Of a stretch of 36,791 nucleotides of DNA, positions 1-8,894 are shown one piece after another. The notes below the pieces were generated by a model. That model had not been told where the DNA came from. It worked only from the letters and a program-made list of their open reading frames with translations, and did no database searches. The position numbers were made by a program, and so were the translations under genes. Source of the stretch: Alphaproteobacteria bacterium. Its GTDB lineage: Bacteria; Pseudomonadota; Alphaproteobacteria; Micropepsales; Micropepsaceae. The DNA lies in the NCBI GenBank assembly GCA_013140995.1, contig JABFRX010000036.1, forward strand, positions 1 to 36,791, read 5' to 3'. How positions within the stretch are numbered: the stretch's first letter is position 1; each line of letters begins with the position of its first letter.

Positions 1-768
1 AAGCGCATCGTACGCACGGTGCAAAAGGGCGAGCGCGAAGCACGCCAGGCTAAGAAGGAAATGGTCGAGGCGAACCTGCGCCTCGTGATCTCGATCGCGA
101 AGAAATATACGAACCGCGGCCTGCAGTTCCTGGACCTGATCCAGGAAGGCAATATCGGGTTGATGAAAGCGGTCGACAAGTTCGAGTACCGGCGCGGCTA
201 TAAGTTCTCGACCTATGCCACGTGGTGGATCCGCCAGGCGATCACGCGCTCGATCGCCGATCAGGCGCGCACGATCCGCATTCCGGTCCACATGATCGAG
301 ACGATTAACAAGCTGGTGCGCACGTCGCGCCAGATGCTGCACGAAATCGGCCGGGAACCGACGCCCGAAGAGCTCGCCGAAAAGCTCGCCATGCCGCTCG
401 AAAAGGTGCGCAAGGTTTTGAAGATCGCGAAGGAGCCGATCTCTCTCGAAACGCCGATCGGCGACGAGGAAGATTCGCATCTGGGCGACTTCATTCCGGA
501 TACGAACGCGGTGCTTCCGATCGATGCCGCGATCCAGTCGAACCTGCGCGAGACGACGACGCGCGTGCTCGCCTCGCTGACGCCGCGCGAGGAGCGCGTG
601 CTGCGCATGCGCTTCGGCATCGGCATGAACACCGACCACACGCTCGAAGAAGTGGGCCAGCAGTTCTCGGTTACCCGCGAACGCATCCGCCAAATCGAAG
701 CGAAGGCGTTGCGCAAGCTGAAGCACCCGAGCCGCAGCCGTAAGCTCAGGAGTTTCCTCGACAACTAA
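1..768 (+). CDS. rpoD: RNA polymerase primary sigma factor RpoD (sigma-70), C-terminal part
   Basis: The reading frame is open from base 1, so the 5' end lies outside the window; 255 residues are present. Sigma region 2 is seen in [19 protein letters not shown] and the -10 recognition stretch [13 protein letters not shown]. Region 3 follows ([16 protein letters not shown]). Region 4 with its helix-turn-helix is seen in [20 protein letters not shown], and the protein ends KLRSFLDN like other primary sigma factors. It directs core RNA polymerase to housekeeping promoters. The stop codon overlaps the stop of the convergent oxygenase gene by 4 bases, leaving no room for a separate terminator. The family is certain; the lack of an N-terminus is a window-edge effect. 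Confidence 0.98.
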   Translation, partial: KRIVRTVQKGEREARQAKKEMVEANLRLVISIAKKYTNRGLQFLDLIQEGNIGLMKAVDKFEYRRGYKFSTYATWWIRQAITRSIADQARTIRIPVHMIETINKLVRTSRQMLHEIGREPTPEELAEKLAMPLEKVRKVLKIAKEPISLETPIGDEEDSHLGDFIPDTNAVLPIDAAIQSNLRETTTRVLASLTPREERVLRMRFGIGMNTDHTLEEVGQQFSVTRERIRQIEAKALRKLKHPSRSRKLRSFLDN

Positions 769-1376
769 GCGTAGTTGAAGCTCACGCTGATGCGGCTTTC
801 GCGGGCCGTGTTCGCCGGTACTTCGTGGCGGAGCCAGCTTTCGAAGAGGATCAGCGTGCCGGCTTTTGGCGTCATGGTGACGAACGGTTGGGCGTCGCGT
901 GGGGCGGTTTCTTTTTTGCGCGGCGCGGCCATCATCAGCCCCAAGCGCGGGTCTTCGAGTTTGAGCGCGCTGGCACCCTTTGGCACCGTCACATAGTAGG
1001 TGCCGCTGATCACGCTGGAGGGGTGGATGTGGCCGGAGTGCGCGCCGCCGGGTTTCAAGACGTTGATCCAAATACTGTCGAGCGCGAGCTTCTTGCCCAA
1101 ATCGAAGTATAGCGTTTTTGCGAAGCGCGCGACGTGTGGCGCCAAGCGGCGTTCGAGTTCGTCGAAGGCTGGCGCGCGCACTGTCAGGTCGTTCAGCGAG
1201 GCGTAGGACGTGTAGCCGGCATAGGCGTGCTCGCGGCACCAGGCCTGGCCGGCGCGGTCGTCGCGGGCGATCGAGAGGCAGGCCCTTTCGAGGTCGCGGT
1301 TGAGGCGCGCCGCATCTTTTCCGCCAAGCGGGGCTTGGTAGACGCGGGTCGCGAAAAGGGTCTCGATAGTGGCCAC
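765..1376 (-). CDS. putative 2OG-Fe(II) oxygenase (TIGR02466-type)
   Basis: A 203-residue protein with a jelly-roll dioxygenase pattern. The probable iron ligands are histidines in [12 protein letters not shown] (residues 111-121), followed by the strand SGTYYVTVP, and a distal histidine in WLRHEVPAN (about 184). Arg192 or Arg195 is a candidate for binding the 2-oxoglutarate carboxylate. The His-rich first motif fits the 2OG-FeII_Oxy_5 group better than classical HxD enzymes. The substrate is unknown; members are often annotated only as putative oxygenases. It runs convergent to rpoD with a 4-base stop overlap. The family call rests on motif recognition. Confidence 0.82.
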   Translation of the reverse strand: MATIETLFATRVYQAPLGGKDAARLNRDLERACLSIARDDRAGQAWCREHAYAGYTSYASLNDLTVRAPAFDELERRLAPHVARFAKTLYFDLGKKLALDSIWINVLKPGGAHSGHIHPSSVISGTYYVTVPKGASALKLEDPRLGLMMAAPRKKETAPRDAQPFVTMTPKAGTLILFESWLRHEVPANTARESRISVSFNYA

Positions 1377-1513
1377 CCGTTTGGCTTAACTGAGCGTGCG
1401 GCCCCGGGTCAAAGGTAGGCTCCTTGTATGGTTTCGAGTGGCGCAACGTACGGGCGGTTGACCGGCATGGGCCGCCGATGTTCACTGCCCAAACCTCGAA
1501 CAAGGGCGTCGTC

Positions 1514-1777
1514 ATGCGCTTTGCTGCTGTCGTTCTCGCCATCCTTGCCCTCGGTCTCAACGGGTGCGCGGCGATTGCCGTTGTCGACACCGCGATAAGC
1601 GTGACATCGACGGTTGTCGGGACGACGGTCGATGTGGCGGCCGGCGCCGTCGATATGGTCGCGGGCTCCTCGGACGACGACGACATCGACTGCGACGACG
1701 AGGACAATGCCGACGAGGACGTCTGCAAGGAAAAGGCCAAGAAGAAGGCTGAGGCCAAGAAAGACCCCGACCAGTAG
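1514..1777 (+). CDS. small lipoprotein with acidic/basic tail
   Basis: An 87-residue protein whose N-terminus (MRFAAVVLAILALGLNGC) is a lipoprotein signal peptide with an L-N-G-C lipobox, predicting processing by LspA and membrane anchoring at Cys18. The open frame extends to 1424, but the upstream residues would bury the signal, so ATG 1514 is preferred. The mature part has a short hydrophobic Ala/Val/Thr stretch, then a strongly acidic segment (SSDDDDIDCDDEDNADED), and ends Lys-rich (KEKAKKKAEAKK). No family is recognised. It stands alone upstream of the carbonic anhydrase operon, on the same strand. Confidence 0.72.
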   Translation: MRFAAVVLAILALGLNGCAAIAVVDTAISVTSTVVGTTVDVAAGAVDMVAGSSDDDDIDCDDEDNADEDVCKEKAKKKAEAKKDPDQ

Positions 1778-1826
1778 TGCTTGGCAAGCGCCTCGACGCT
1801 CTTTAAGTCAGTCGATACACAATCGA

Positions 1827-2441
1827 TTGGCGGCGCTCTTGGATTTTCTTGTCGACGGTTACCTCCGGTTTCGTGCGCGCCATTGGCACGAGCGCGCCGC
1901 GCTCTATCGCACGCTGGATCAGGCGCAGCAGCCGCCCGTTTGCATCATCTCGTGCTGCGATAGCCGCGTCGATCCGGTGACGATTTTCGATGCAGAGCCG
2001 GGACAGTTGTTCGTCATCCGCAACGTCGCCAATTTGGTGCCGCCGTTCCGCGCCGGCGACGGGTTGCAGGGGACGAGCACGGCGGTCGAGTTCGCGGTGC
2101 GGAATTTGAGAGTTCGCCACATCATGGTTCTGGGGCACGCGAAATGCGGCGGTGTGGCCGCGGCGCTCGACGGGCGGCCTAGCGACGACGCGGTGTTTTT
2201 AGGCAATTGGATTTCGCTGCTCGATGCGGCGGCTGCGCGGACGAAGGGCAAGGCCGACCAGCAATCGGCCGTCGAACATGAATCGATCCGGGTCTCGCTG
2301 GAGCGGCTGGCCGCGTTTCCGTTCGTCGATGCCGCCGTGAAGGCCGGAACGCTCAGCCTTTCCGGCGCGTTGTTCAGCATCTTCGACGGGCGGTTGGACG
2401 TTCTGGACAGCGCTGTCGGCGAATTCAAAGTGGTGGGCTAA
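1827..2441 (+). CDS. beta-class carbonic anhydrase
   Basis: Catalyses reversible CO2 hydration. The beta-class zinc site is complete: the Cys of C-D-S-R in ISCCDSRVDP (about residue 44), with the Asp-Arg dyad, then HAKCGG supplying His104 and Cys107. The stretch LFVIRNVANLVPP is also diagnostic. The start is uncertain. The frame is open much further upstream and overlaps the lipoprotein gene, but homology begins around DFLVDGYLRFRA, so TTG 1827 (or TTG 1839) is chosen; no convincing ribosome binding site is seen. It is the first gene of a packed operon; the next ATG follows its stop codon directly. Confidence 0.9.
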   Translation: MAALLDFLVDGYLRFRARHWHERAALYRTLDQAQQPPVCIISCCDSRVDPVTIFDAEPGQLFVIRNVANLVPPFRAGDGLQGTSTAVEFAVRNLRVRHIMVLGHAKCGGVAAALDGRPSDDAVFLGNWISLLDAAAARTKGKADQQSAVEHESIRVSLERLAAFPFVDAAVKAGTLSLSGALFSIFDGRLDVLDSAVGEFKVVG

Positions 2442-2849
2442 ATGCGTGACCAAACTGAAACATTGATCCGCCGCTACTACGCGGCGTTCAACGGCCGCGA
2501 TTGGGCCGGTATGATCTCGTGCCTTTCCGACGACGTGATCCACGACGTTAATCAGGGTGGCCGGCATCGCGGCAAGGCGCACTTCTCCTCGTTTCTTGCG
2601 CACATGGAAAAATGCTACCGCGAAGAGCTGAAGCAGATCGTCGTTCTGTCGAGCGCTGATGGCGCGCATGCGGCTGCGGAGTTCGTCGTGCACGGCGCTT
2701 ATCTGGCGACCGACGAAGGCTTGCCGTCCGCGAACGGTCAGAAATATGTGCTTCCCGCCGGTGCGTTCTTCGATGTGAAAGGCGGCCTCATCGCGCGGGT
2801 GACCACCACCTACAATCTCAAGGATTGGATGGCGCAGGTCGGTGCATGA
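2442..2849 (+). CDS. ketosteroid isomerase-related, NTF2/SnoaL-like protein
   Basis: A 135-residue NTF2-fold protein. It begins with the usual helix (ETLIRRYYAAFNGRDWAGM), then a beta-rich cone with DDVIHDVNQGGRHRGKAHF, and ends with a strand and helix (ARVTTTYNLKDW). This matches the ketosteroid isomerase-related TIGR02096 group. The reaction is unknown; the fold makes a small hydrophobic pocket for isomerases, dehydratases or binding proteins. ATG 2442 abuts the carbonic anhydrase stop and its own stop overlaps the GNAT start, so the four genes are probably translationally coupled. Confidence 0.85.
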   Translation: MRDQTETLIRRYYAAFNGRDWAGMISCLSDDVIHDVNQGGRHRGKAHFSSFLAHMEKCYREELKQIVVLSSADGAHAAAEFVVHGAYLATDEGLPSANGQKYVLPAGAFFDVKGGLIARVTTTYNLKDWMAQVGA

Positions 2850-3436
2850 GCGTTCGCGTCGAAGCGCTGACCGGCGCGCTGCTGACCGCGCATCTGCCGG
2901 ATGTCGCGCGGCTTCGGATCGAGGTGTTTCGCGCCTACCCCTATCTCTACGATGGCGACCTTGCCTACGAGCGCGACTACATCGCGGCGTTCGCCGCCGC
3001 GCCGAACGCCGTCATTGTGGCTGCGTTCGACGGCGACGAAGTCGTCGGCGCGTCGACGGCCGCACCACTTCGTGCTCAGGTGGGCAAGGTGACCGCGCCA
3101 TTCCGGTCCCGCGGTGATGACCTGTCCGCCTATTTTTATTTCGGCGAGTCGGTGCTTAGGGCGAGCTACCGCGGCCACGGGATCGGCGTGCGCTTCTTCG
3201 AGGAACGCGAGGCACATGCGCGCGCGTGTGGTGCGCGATATGCGGCGTTTTGTTCTGTGGTTCGTCCAGCCGAGCATCCGGCGCGGCCCAAGGGGTACGA
3301 ACCGCTTGACGCCTTCTGGGGGAAGCGGGGCTATGCGCCCGAACCGGGCTTGATTTGCAACATGAGCTGGAAGGAAATCGGCGCCTTGGCAGAATCGGCG
3401 AAACCGATGCAGTTTTGGACGAAGAGGCTTTCATGA
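2846..3436 (+). CDS. GNAT-family N-acetyltransferase
   Basis: A 196-residue acetyltransferase. The acetyl-CoA binding region is in VLRASYRGHGIGVRFFEER (about residues 103-121), matching the R/Q-x-x-G-x-G/A pyrophosphate loop. The C-terminal YEPLDAFWGKRGYAPEP is the usual beta6/beta7 region. ATG 2846 overlaps the previous stop as ATGA, which decides the start; the open frame begins 21 bases earlier without support. The next gene also starts by ATGA overlap. GNAT and nitrilase domains occur fused in some bacteria, so the adjacency suggests a joint job, perhaps acetylation and amide hydrolysis of one small amine. The substrate is unknown. Confidence 0.87.
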   Translation: MSVRVEALTGALLTAHLPDVARLRIEVFRAYPYLYDGDLAYERDYIAAFAAAPNAVIVAAFDGDEVVGASTAAPLRAQVGKVTAPFRSRGDDLSAYFYFGESVLRASYRGHGIGVRFFEEREAHARACGARYAAFCSVVRPAEHPARPKGYEPLDAFWGKRGYAPEPGLICNMSWKEIGALAESAKPMQFWTKRLS

Positions 3437-4323
3437 AGGTGCGCGTCGCAGCGGCTCAGTATCCGATTGATCCGATCGCGTCTTGGGAAGCGTACGCCGA
3501 GAAGATTGCGCGCTGGGTCGGCGAGGCGGCCGGGAACCAAGCGCAGCTGCTGGTCTTTCCCGAATATGGCGCGATGGAGTTGGCGCGCAGCTTTTCGCCT
3601 GAAGTCTGGAGCGACTTGCAACAATCGATCGACTTCATCGGCGGCTTGCGCGGCAGCATCGACACGCTGCACGCCGAACTCGCCGAGCAGCATCAGGTCC
3701 ACATCGTCGCCGCAAGCCTGCCGGAGCGGACGGAAGACGGCGCCGCGTACAACGTGGCGCGCGCGATCTCGCCCAAGGGGCGCATCCGCGAGCAGCGCAA
3801 ACTGATCATGACGCGCTTCGAGCGCGAAGAATGGCGCGTGCAGGGCGGACGCGACGTCACCGTCTTCGACTCGCGCATCGGCATGTTCGGCATCGCGATT
3901 TGCTACGACGCGGAGTTTCCGCTGATCGCGCGCGCAATGAGTGAGGCCGGGACGGCGATGATCGTGGTGCCGAGTTGCACGGACTCGCTCGCCGGCTACT
4001 ACCGCGTGCGCGTGGCGGCCCAGGCGCGGGCGCTTGAGAATCAATGCTACGTCGTGCAGTCGCCGACGGTGGGCGAGGCACCTTGGTCGCCCGCGGTCGA
4101 TAACAATGTGGGGGCGGCCGGCGTGTTCGGTCCGCCCGATCTGGGCTTCCCCGACAACGGCGTCGTCGCGCTTGGGGCGATGAACGAGCCGATGTGGCTC
4201 TACGCCGATCTCGACCTGACATCGGTGACGCGCGTGCGTCTAGAAGGCCAGGTCCTGAACAACAAGCATTGGCGCGAACAGCCCGGGGCCGCCACGCTCC
4301 GCGCCAACGTCGTCGAACTTTAG
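3433..4323 (+). CDS. carbon-nitrogen hydrolase (nitrilase superfamily)
   Basis: A 296-residue amidase/nitrilase-fold enzyme. The Glu-Lys-Cys triad is visible: Glu44 in LLVFPEYGAME, Lys in QRKLIMTRFER (about 120) and Cys in IAICYDAEFP (about 157). The tail shows the usual ARALENQCYVVQSP. It hydrolyses or condenses a carboxamide; the substrate cannot be read from sequence. The start at ATG 3433 is set by the ATGA overlap with the GNAT gene and by MKVRVAAAQYP, the usual first strand. The stop overlaps that of the convergent M23 gene by 4 bases. Confidence 0.92.
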   Translation: MKVRVAAAQYPIDPIASWEAYAEKIARWVGEAAGNQAQLLVFPEYGAMELARSFSPEVWSDLQQSIDFIGGLRGSIDTLHAELAEQHQVHIVAASLPERTEDGAAYNVARAISPKGRIREQRKLIMTRFEREEWRVQGGRDVTVFDSRIGMFGIAICYDAEFPLIARAMSEAGTAMIVVPSCTDSLAGYYRVRVAAQARALENQCYVVQSPTVGEAPWSPAVDNNVGAAGVFGPPDLGFPDNGVVALGAMNEPMWLYADLDLTSVTRVRLEGQVLNNKHWREQPGAATLRANVVEL

Positions 4324-5204
4324 GGCGTTCCCGCCAACAGCCTCTTGTACGAATCGACGAGCGACGTGTACGGCGGCGCAAAGTGGATTTGCGCAGTGCC
4401 GTCGGGCAGCGCCACGGTCGTCTTGATCTCGAAGTGCAGGTGGATCGTCGTCGACGCACCGCCGAAGTCGTTCGACACAAGGCCGATGCGTTGACCGCGC
4501 GTCACCGTATTGCCGAGGGCTACAGCCAGCGCGTCCATCTTCAGATGCAGATAGCGATAGCGCATGCCGCTGTCGGCGGTCAGCGTGATCGTGTAGCTGC
4601 CGATGTTCGTGATCTGACCCGCTTCTGCGGCGACCGCCCAATGGACGCCCTTCTTGCAGGTGGCGGGGCGGATATCCTGGCCCTGGTGGCCCTTACCGCC
4701 GGGGCACAGCGGCGTGGACCAGCTGCGCTTCTCACAGAAGTTGTCGCGCCAAGGGTAGCTGTAGTTGATCGCGTCGCACTGACCGCCAGCCGGACCCAGA
4801 TAGCCGCCATTCATGTAGACCTGGCTGTTCGGGAACGACGGCGCGACTTCCGTCGGGTAACGCATGCCAGGGGCGTAGATCGTCTCCGTTTCGACACCGG
4901 AGCCGGAACCGGTCAGCAGTTTGCCCGCAGGCTCGAACAAGAACGTGTTGCCGTTCGGGTCTTTCGGCGGTTCCGTCGGCTCAGGCTCGGGGTCCGGTTG
5001 CGGCTGAGGATCCGGCTGAGGTTGCGGATCGGGTTGCGGCTGTGGATCGGGAACTGGGTCCGGCGTCGGATCGGGCGCGGGTTGCTCCGCCGGCGGAAAG
5101 ATTTGGTCCGTCGTGCAGGGTGTCTTGCCGCCGCATTGGACGAAGAACGCCCACGCCACGAAGGCGAGGATCAGAACGATCAAGAGTATGAGGAAGCCGC
5201 GCAT
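4320..5204 (-). CDS. M23 family metallopeptidase, membrane-anchored with Pro-rich spacer
   Basis: A 294-residue protein with one N-terminal membrane segment (GFLILLIVLILAFVAWAFFV), a spacer of about 45 residues built from repeated PQPQPD units, and a LytM-type domain at about residues 115-285. Zinc ligands are in KGHQGQD and HLHFE, the H-x-G-x-D and H-x-H pattern. It probably cleaves peptide crosslinks of peptidoglycan; the stiff Pro-rich spacer would hold the enzyme off the membrane. Several Cys (CDAINYSYPW, NFCEKR, PLCPGG, TCKKG) may form disulfides in the periplasm. ATG 5204 overlaps the stop of the preceding minus-strand gene as ATGA, so the two are co-translated. Confidence 0.88.
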   Translation of the reverse strand: MRGFLILLIVLILAFVAWAFFVQCGGKTPCTTDQIFPPAEQPAPDPTPDPVPDPQPQPDPQPQPDPQPQPDPEPEPTEPPKDPNGNTFLFEPAGKLLTGSGSGVETETIYAPGMRYPTEVAPSFPNSQVYMNGGYLGPAGGQCDAINYSYPWRDNFCEKRSWSTPLCPGGKGHQGQDIRPATCKKGVHWAVAAEAGQITNIGSYTITLTADSGMRYRYLHLKMDALAVALGNTVTRGQRIGLVSNDFGGASTTIHLHFEIKTTVALPDGTAQIHFAPPYTSLVDSYKRLLAGTP

Positions 5205-5800
5205 CAGGGCGAATCCGGTCCGGCCAGCGCCATGCGCTGAGCAAGTTTTTCTACGAACTCAGGTTTGGTGCAGCGTTCGTCGGTCTCCGGCTGGCGGCAC
5301 TCGATCGCGATGAGATACGCCGCACCGAAGCGGCTGAACGTGATGTCGAAGCCACCTTCGGTCTTATCGATCACAACAGGGACTTCGCGCCCGGCAACCA
5401 TGCTCTTCGACTTGCCCTGCGCGAGCTGCATCAGCGGATCGTCTTTCGCCAGAACGGCGGCGCGCCGATCACCGTGGACTTCGATGGTGATATCGCCCAT
5501 GCGCATCGATGCCGCGTAAGAGTCGGGACGCGGAAAGACGTTGATCGCCGCGGCCAGCATCGTGGGTTCAAGCGGCAACAGCATCGGCAGGGATGGCCGC
5601 GGTGCGTTCGCTGCAATCGTCACCTTCATCGTCCGCGTGCGCTGCAGACGCTGGTTCTTGACCGCGTCGCGCAGTTCTTCCCAGTCGATCGGCATCAACT
5701 GCCGTGCAGGTGTCTGTGTCGAAGGCGTAGGTTGAGCGATGGCGAAGAAGGCCGCCGCAGTTGCTGCGAGCGCGGCCGCGCCGATGAGTGCGAAGCGCAT
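5204..5800 (-). CDS. secreted protein of unknown function, M23 partner
   Basis: A 198-residue protein with an N-terminal signal peptide (MRFALIGAAALAATAAAFFA) and probable cleavage near FAIAQP. No catalytic motif or family is recognised. The mature part has a central segment (INVFPRPDSYAASMRMGDI) and two Cys near the end (IECRQPETDERC) that could pair in the periplasm. It sits immediately upstream of, and overlaps by 3 bases, the M23 peptidase gene on the minus strand, so a periplasmic cofactor or regulator role for the peptidase is a guess from context. Confidence 0.75.
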   Translation of the reverse strand: MRFALIGAAALAATAAAFFAIAQPTPSTQTPARQLMPIDWEELRDAVKNQRLQRTRTMKVTIAANAPRPSLPMLLPLEPTMLAAAINVFPRPDSYAASMRMGDITIEVHGDRRAAVLAKDDPLMQLAQGKSKSMVAGREVPVVIDKTEGGFDITFSRFGAAYLIAIECRQPETDERCTKPEFVEKLAQRMALAGPDSP

Positions 5801-5845
5801 ATGGGAAGTCTCCCCGTCTGGCTTTGGCCAGTATGCCCCAGGCCC

Positions 5846-7870
5846 TTAAGGGTGTGCGAGGGCTTCCTTCAAACCTGTGATGAACTGCCGCCCGGCGGGG
5901 ACGGCGACCGAAGAACCGGCGAAATCGGCGCCTATCGGCTCGGCCCGGCCGCTTAAGCATTGGGCCAGAAACGCCTCGGAAATGGCGAAGAACGACAAGC
6001 GGTTTTCGGGCCTGGCAAACCCGTGTCCCTCATCGGCGTAGAGGACATAGGTCACGGCTGCGCCCTTGCGCGCGGCGGCGCGGGCGATCTGATTCGATTC
6101 CGTCTGCTTGATGCGCGGGTCGTTGGCGCCGTGCGCGAGCAGCAGCGGACGTTCGATTTGGCTCGCGCGGAACAGCGGCGACCGGTTCTTGAGCAGCGCT
6201 TTGCCCGCCGCCGTCGAAGGGTCGCCGACGCGGCGCTTGAACGTGTCAAGCATCGAGGCCCAATACGGCGGCACGTTCGAGAGCATTGTTTGCAGGTTCG
6301 ACGGCCCGACAATGCTGACGCCGCAAGCAAACTTTTTCGGCGTGAAGGTTAGGCCGACAAGCGCTGCGTAGCCACCGTAAGAACCGCCATAGATCGCGAC
6401 CTTGTCTTTGTGCGCAATGCGTTCGCCGACCGCCCAATCGACCGCGTCGACCAGGTCGTCTTGCATTTTGCCGGCCCACTGTTTGTCGCCGGCGTTGACG
6501 AACGCTTTGCCGAAACCGGTCGAGCCGCGGAAGTTCACGGCCAGCACCGCATAACCTCGGTTCGCCAACCACGCATTCGTTGGATTGTAGGCGAAGCTAT
6601 CGCGCGACCACGGTCCGCCGTGGACATGCAGAACGAGCGGCAGCGGCTTGTCCGGAACGCCGTCGCCGTCGCCGTCGCTTCCCTTCGGCAGCGTGAGGTA
6701 GCTCACCAGCTCCAGCCCGTCGCGCGCCTCGATCACGTGCGGTTGTGTGCGCGGCAACGGCGCGCCTTCGAGACTGGGGCGGGCGGCGAACAACGTCTTG
6801 AGCGCGCGCTTGTCGCGGTCGAACAAGGCAAATCTGATCGGCTCGCCGGGGTTGTCGATCCACAGCGTCCAAAGCTCGCCGTCTTGGGACTGGCTCAGCA
6901 CCGCCCAATAGCCGCTCACCTGTTTGTCGAGAAACGCGATGTCGGCTTTGATTTCCGACTTCAGCGCCTTCCATTCCATCCGGTCGTATTCGGATGCGTA
7001 GGCCAGAATTTCGTGGGTCTCGGGGTGCTTGATGATATAGGCCACGTCGGCTTTGTCGGCAGCGCCAACGACGGTGCTCTTGCGCGTAGCCATGTCCACT
7101 TTGACGAGCGCGCTCTTGTCCCGGCCGCGGCTGTCGATCATGTAGATCGACTTGTTGCCGGTGTCGAAGAACAAGGGCTCTGTTGTCAATGCGTCGTCGC
7201 CCGGTACCGTCGCGAACGGCTTCCAAGCCGTGCCATCGAAGCGGAAGTATTCTTGGCCCCCGTCGGGCAGCGACTTCGATGCGAGACGCACTTCCAGATC
7301 GTTGTCGGCGATGATCGTCGTGAAGCCGTCGTTCTTGAGGACCAGCTTCGCCTCGCCGGTCACGACGTTTATCAGCCAAACGTCATGCCAACGCGCGTCG
7401 CGGTTGTTGAGCCCGATGAGCAGCTCGTCAGGCCGCTCGTAGGAGTCGGCGATAACCTCGGCGCGAACGTTTTTGTGCGGTGTGAGATCGCGCGTCGTGT
7501 TCGTGTCGAGATCGACGGCATAGAGGTGAAAGTTCTCGTTGCCGCCTTGATCCTGCAGATAGAGCAGATAGTCGCCGTTGCGCGCCCAGAAATACTTCAT
7601 GATCGGGCGGCGCTTTTCTTGCGTGACGGCCTTGGCGGCGGCCATATCGTCGACCGGCGCGACCCACAGGTTCATCACGCCGCCGACCGCCGCCGTGAAG
7701 GCGATTTTTTTGCCGTCGGGGCTGAGGTAGGGCGCCGTGCGCTCCGGGTTGCCGAACAATACTTTGCGCGGGATCAGGTCGTTCGGGCCGAATGCGGCTG
7801 TCGCGGACGCGATGATGGCGGCCGTCGCGGCCAGCGCCAAAGCCAAACCAAGTATCCACCGCAGGTTCAT
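5846..7870 (-). CDS. secreted S9 family (prolyl oligopeptidase) serine peptidase
   Basis: A 674-residue protein with a signal peptide (MNLRWILGLALALAATAA), a beta-propeller region up to about residue 400 (for example YLSPDGKKIAFTA, an LPxxDG/WSPDG-like repeat), and a C-terminal alpha/beta-hydrolase. The nucleophile is in YGGSYGGYAAL (Ser about 498), the acid in HGANDPRIK (Asp about 584) and the base in ADEGHGFARPEN (His about 614). It probably trims peptides in the periplasm or outside. It is monocistronic on the minus strand, with 45 bases between its stop and the start of the downstream secreted-protein gene. Confidence 0.93.
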   Translation of the reverse strand: MNLRWILGLALALAATAAIIASATAAFGPNDLIPRKVLFGNPERTAPYLSPDGKKIAFTAAVGGVMNLWVAPVDDMAAAKAVTQEKRRPIMKYFWARNGDYLLYLQDQGGNENFHLYAVDLDTNTTRDLTPHKNVRAEVIADSYERPDELLIGLNNRDARWHDVWLINVVTGEAKLVLKNDGFTTIIADNDLEVRLASKSLPDGGQEYFRFDGTAWKPFATVPGDDALTTEPLFFDTGNKSIYMIDSRGRDKSALVKVDMATRKSTVVGAADKADVAYIIKHPETHEILAYASEYDRMEWKALKSEIKADIAFLDKQVSGYWAVLSQSQDGELWTLWIDNPGEPIRFALFDRDKRALKTLFAARPSLEGAPLPRTQPHVIEARDGLELVSYLTLPKGSDGDGDGVPDKPLPLVLHVHGGPWSRDSFAYNPTNAWLANRGYAVLAVNFRGSTGFGKAFVNAGDKQWAGKMQDDLVDAVDWAVGERIAHKDKVAIYGGSYGGYAALVGLTFTPKKFACGVSIVGPSNLQTMLSNVPPYWASMLDTFKRRVGDPSTAAGKALLKNRSPLFRASQIERPLLLAHGANDPRIKQTESNQIARAAARKGAAVTYVLYADEGHGFARPENRLSFFAISEAFLAQCLSGRAEPIGADFAGSSVAVPAGRQFITGLKEALAHP

Positions 7871-7964
7871 TCAATGCGCTTCCCGGTCGAGCGACGGGCG
7901 GGACCATAGTCGGTCCCGCCCGGTTTGACGCTCACGATTGTGGCATGGCCAAGTGACCGCGGCC

Positions 7965-8696
7965 CTACTCGATTTCGTAGACTATCGAGACGTTGGCGCT
8001 GACCGTTTGCTGGCCGGCGGCGATCGGGACTGAGGCGTCGTTTGCTACGGTTTCCACAGCCATACGCATCATTGGCATCGGCGGGGTGATCGTGCTCGAC
8101 TCGGAAATTTGCACAACCCGGCCGAGCGAGACGCCCGCTGCTTCCGCATAGAGTTCGGCCTTCGCGCGCGCGTCGGCGACGGCTTTCTTGCGGGCTTCGT
8201 TCAATACTTTCTTCGGTTCGTCGATGCCGAACGAGATGCCGCCGATCTGGTTCGAACCGGATTGCACCAGCGTGTCGAGGATCGGCCCCAAGTTCTTCAG
8301 GGTCTTCACGTGCGCGGTGACGTTGTTCGAAACCGTGTACCCGATGATGCGTTGCGCTGCCGGATAGTTGGGATATTTCGGCGACACCGAGAAGCCCGAT
8401 GTTTGAATGTCGTCTTCGCTGATGCCTGCGTTCTTTAGCGCCGCGATCACGGCGGCCATCGCCACGTTGTTTTTGGCGAGCGCGTCTTTCGCCGACACCG
8501 CTTCGCTGGTCACGCCGGTCGAGATCGTCGCCATGTCCGGCGGCGTTTTGACTTCGCCGAGGCCGGAGATGCTGATGACGCGGGGCAGCGCGTTGTCGGA
8601 GGCGGACATGCTGGGGCGGGGTCCTATCAAGGCGGCGGCTGCCAAGGCGGCAACGATAACGAGGCCGGAGCCCAGCGCAATCGCACGAATGTTCAT
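7965..8696 (-). CDS. SIMPL domain-containing periplasmic protein (DUF541)
   Basis: A 243-residue secreted protein. The N-terminus (NIRAIALGSGLVIVAALAAA) is a signal peptide or anchor. The SIMPL/DUF541 hallmarks are ISISGLGEVKTPPDMATI, the repeated Ala-rich helix (ARKKAVADARAKAELYAEAA), and the C-terminal QTVSANVSIVYEIE. The family includes BP26 and E. coli YggE, linked to oxidative stress, but the biochemical role is unsettled. A Shine-Dalgarno-like GAAGGA sits upstream of ATG 8696, supporting the start. The 198 bases up to the tRNA show no gene. Confidence 0.9.
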   Translation of the reverse strand: MNIRAIALGSGLVIVAALAAAALIGPRPSMSASDNALPRVISISGLGEVKTPPDMATISTGVTSEAVSAKDALAKNNVAMAAVIAALKNAGISEDDIQTSGFSVSPKYPNYPAAQRIIGYTVSNNVTAHVKTLKNLGPILDTLVQSGSNQIGGISFGIDEPKKVLNEARKKAVADARAKAELYAEAAGVSLGRVVQISESSTITPPMPMMRMAVETVANDASVPIAAGQQTVSANVSIVYEIE

Positions 8697-8894
8697 GGGA
8701 GTTAGTCCTTCTCAAGTAAGCGACATCTTGCACGCGATCATATCTGGCCCGATCGGGGCGGAACAAAGGCTCCGCCCTGCGACAAACCAGGCAACGGCAT
8801 GGCTCACAGGTGAATGGCCCATCACAAAACTGAGGGCTTCGTGGTTCCGGGCGGGTTTGCTATAGCGGCGTCCCCTGGCAGCCGAAAAGGCCAA

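Noticed and set aside
4194-5240. 348-residue plus-strand frame opposite the M23 peptidase
   Set aside because: The RLRLRIRLRLR repeats are only the antisense of the Pro-Gln-Pro-Asp spacer.
6410-7909. 499-residue plus-strand frame opposite the S9 peptidase
   Set aside because: It mirrors the codon pattern of a clearly real gene with signal peptide and catalytic triad; it is a high-GC antisense shadow.
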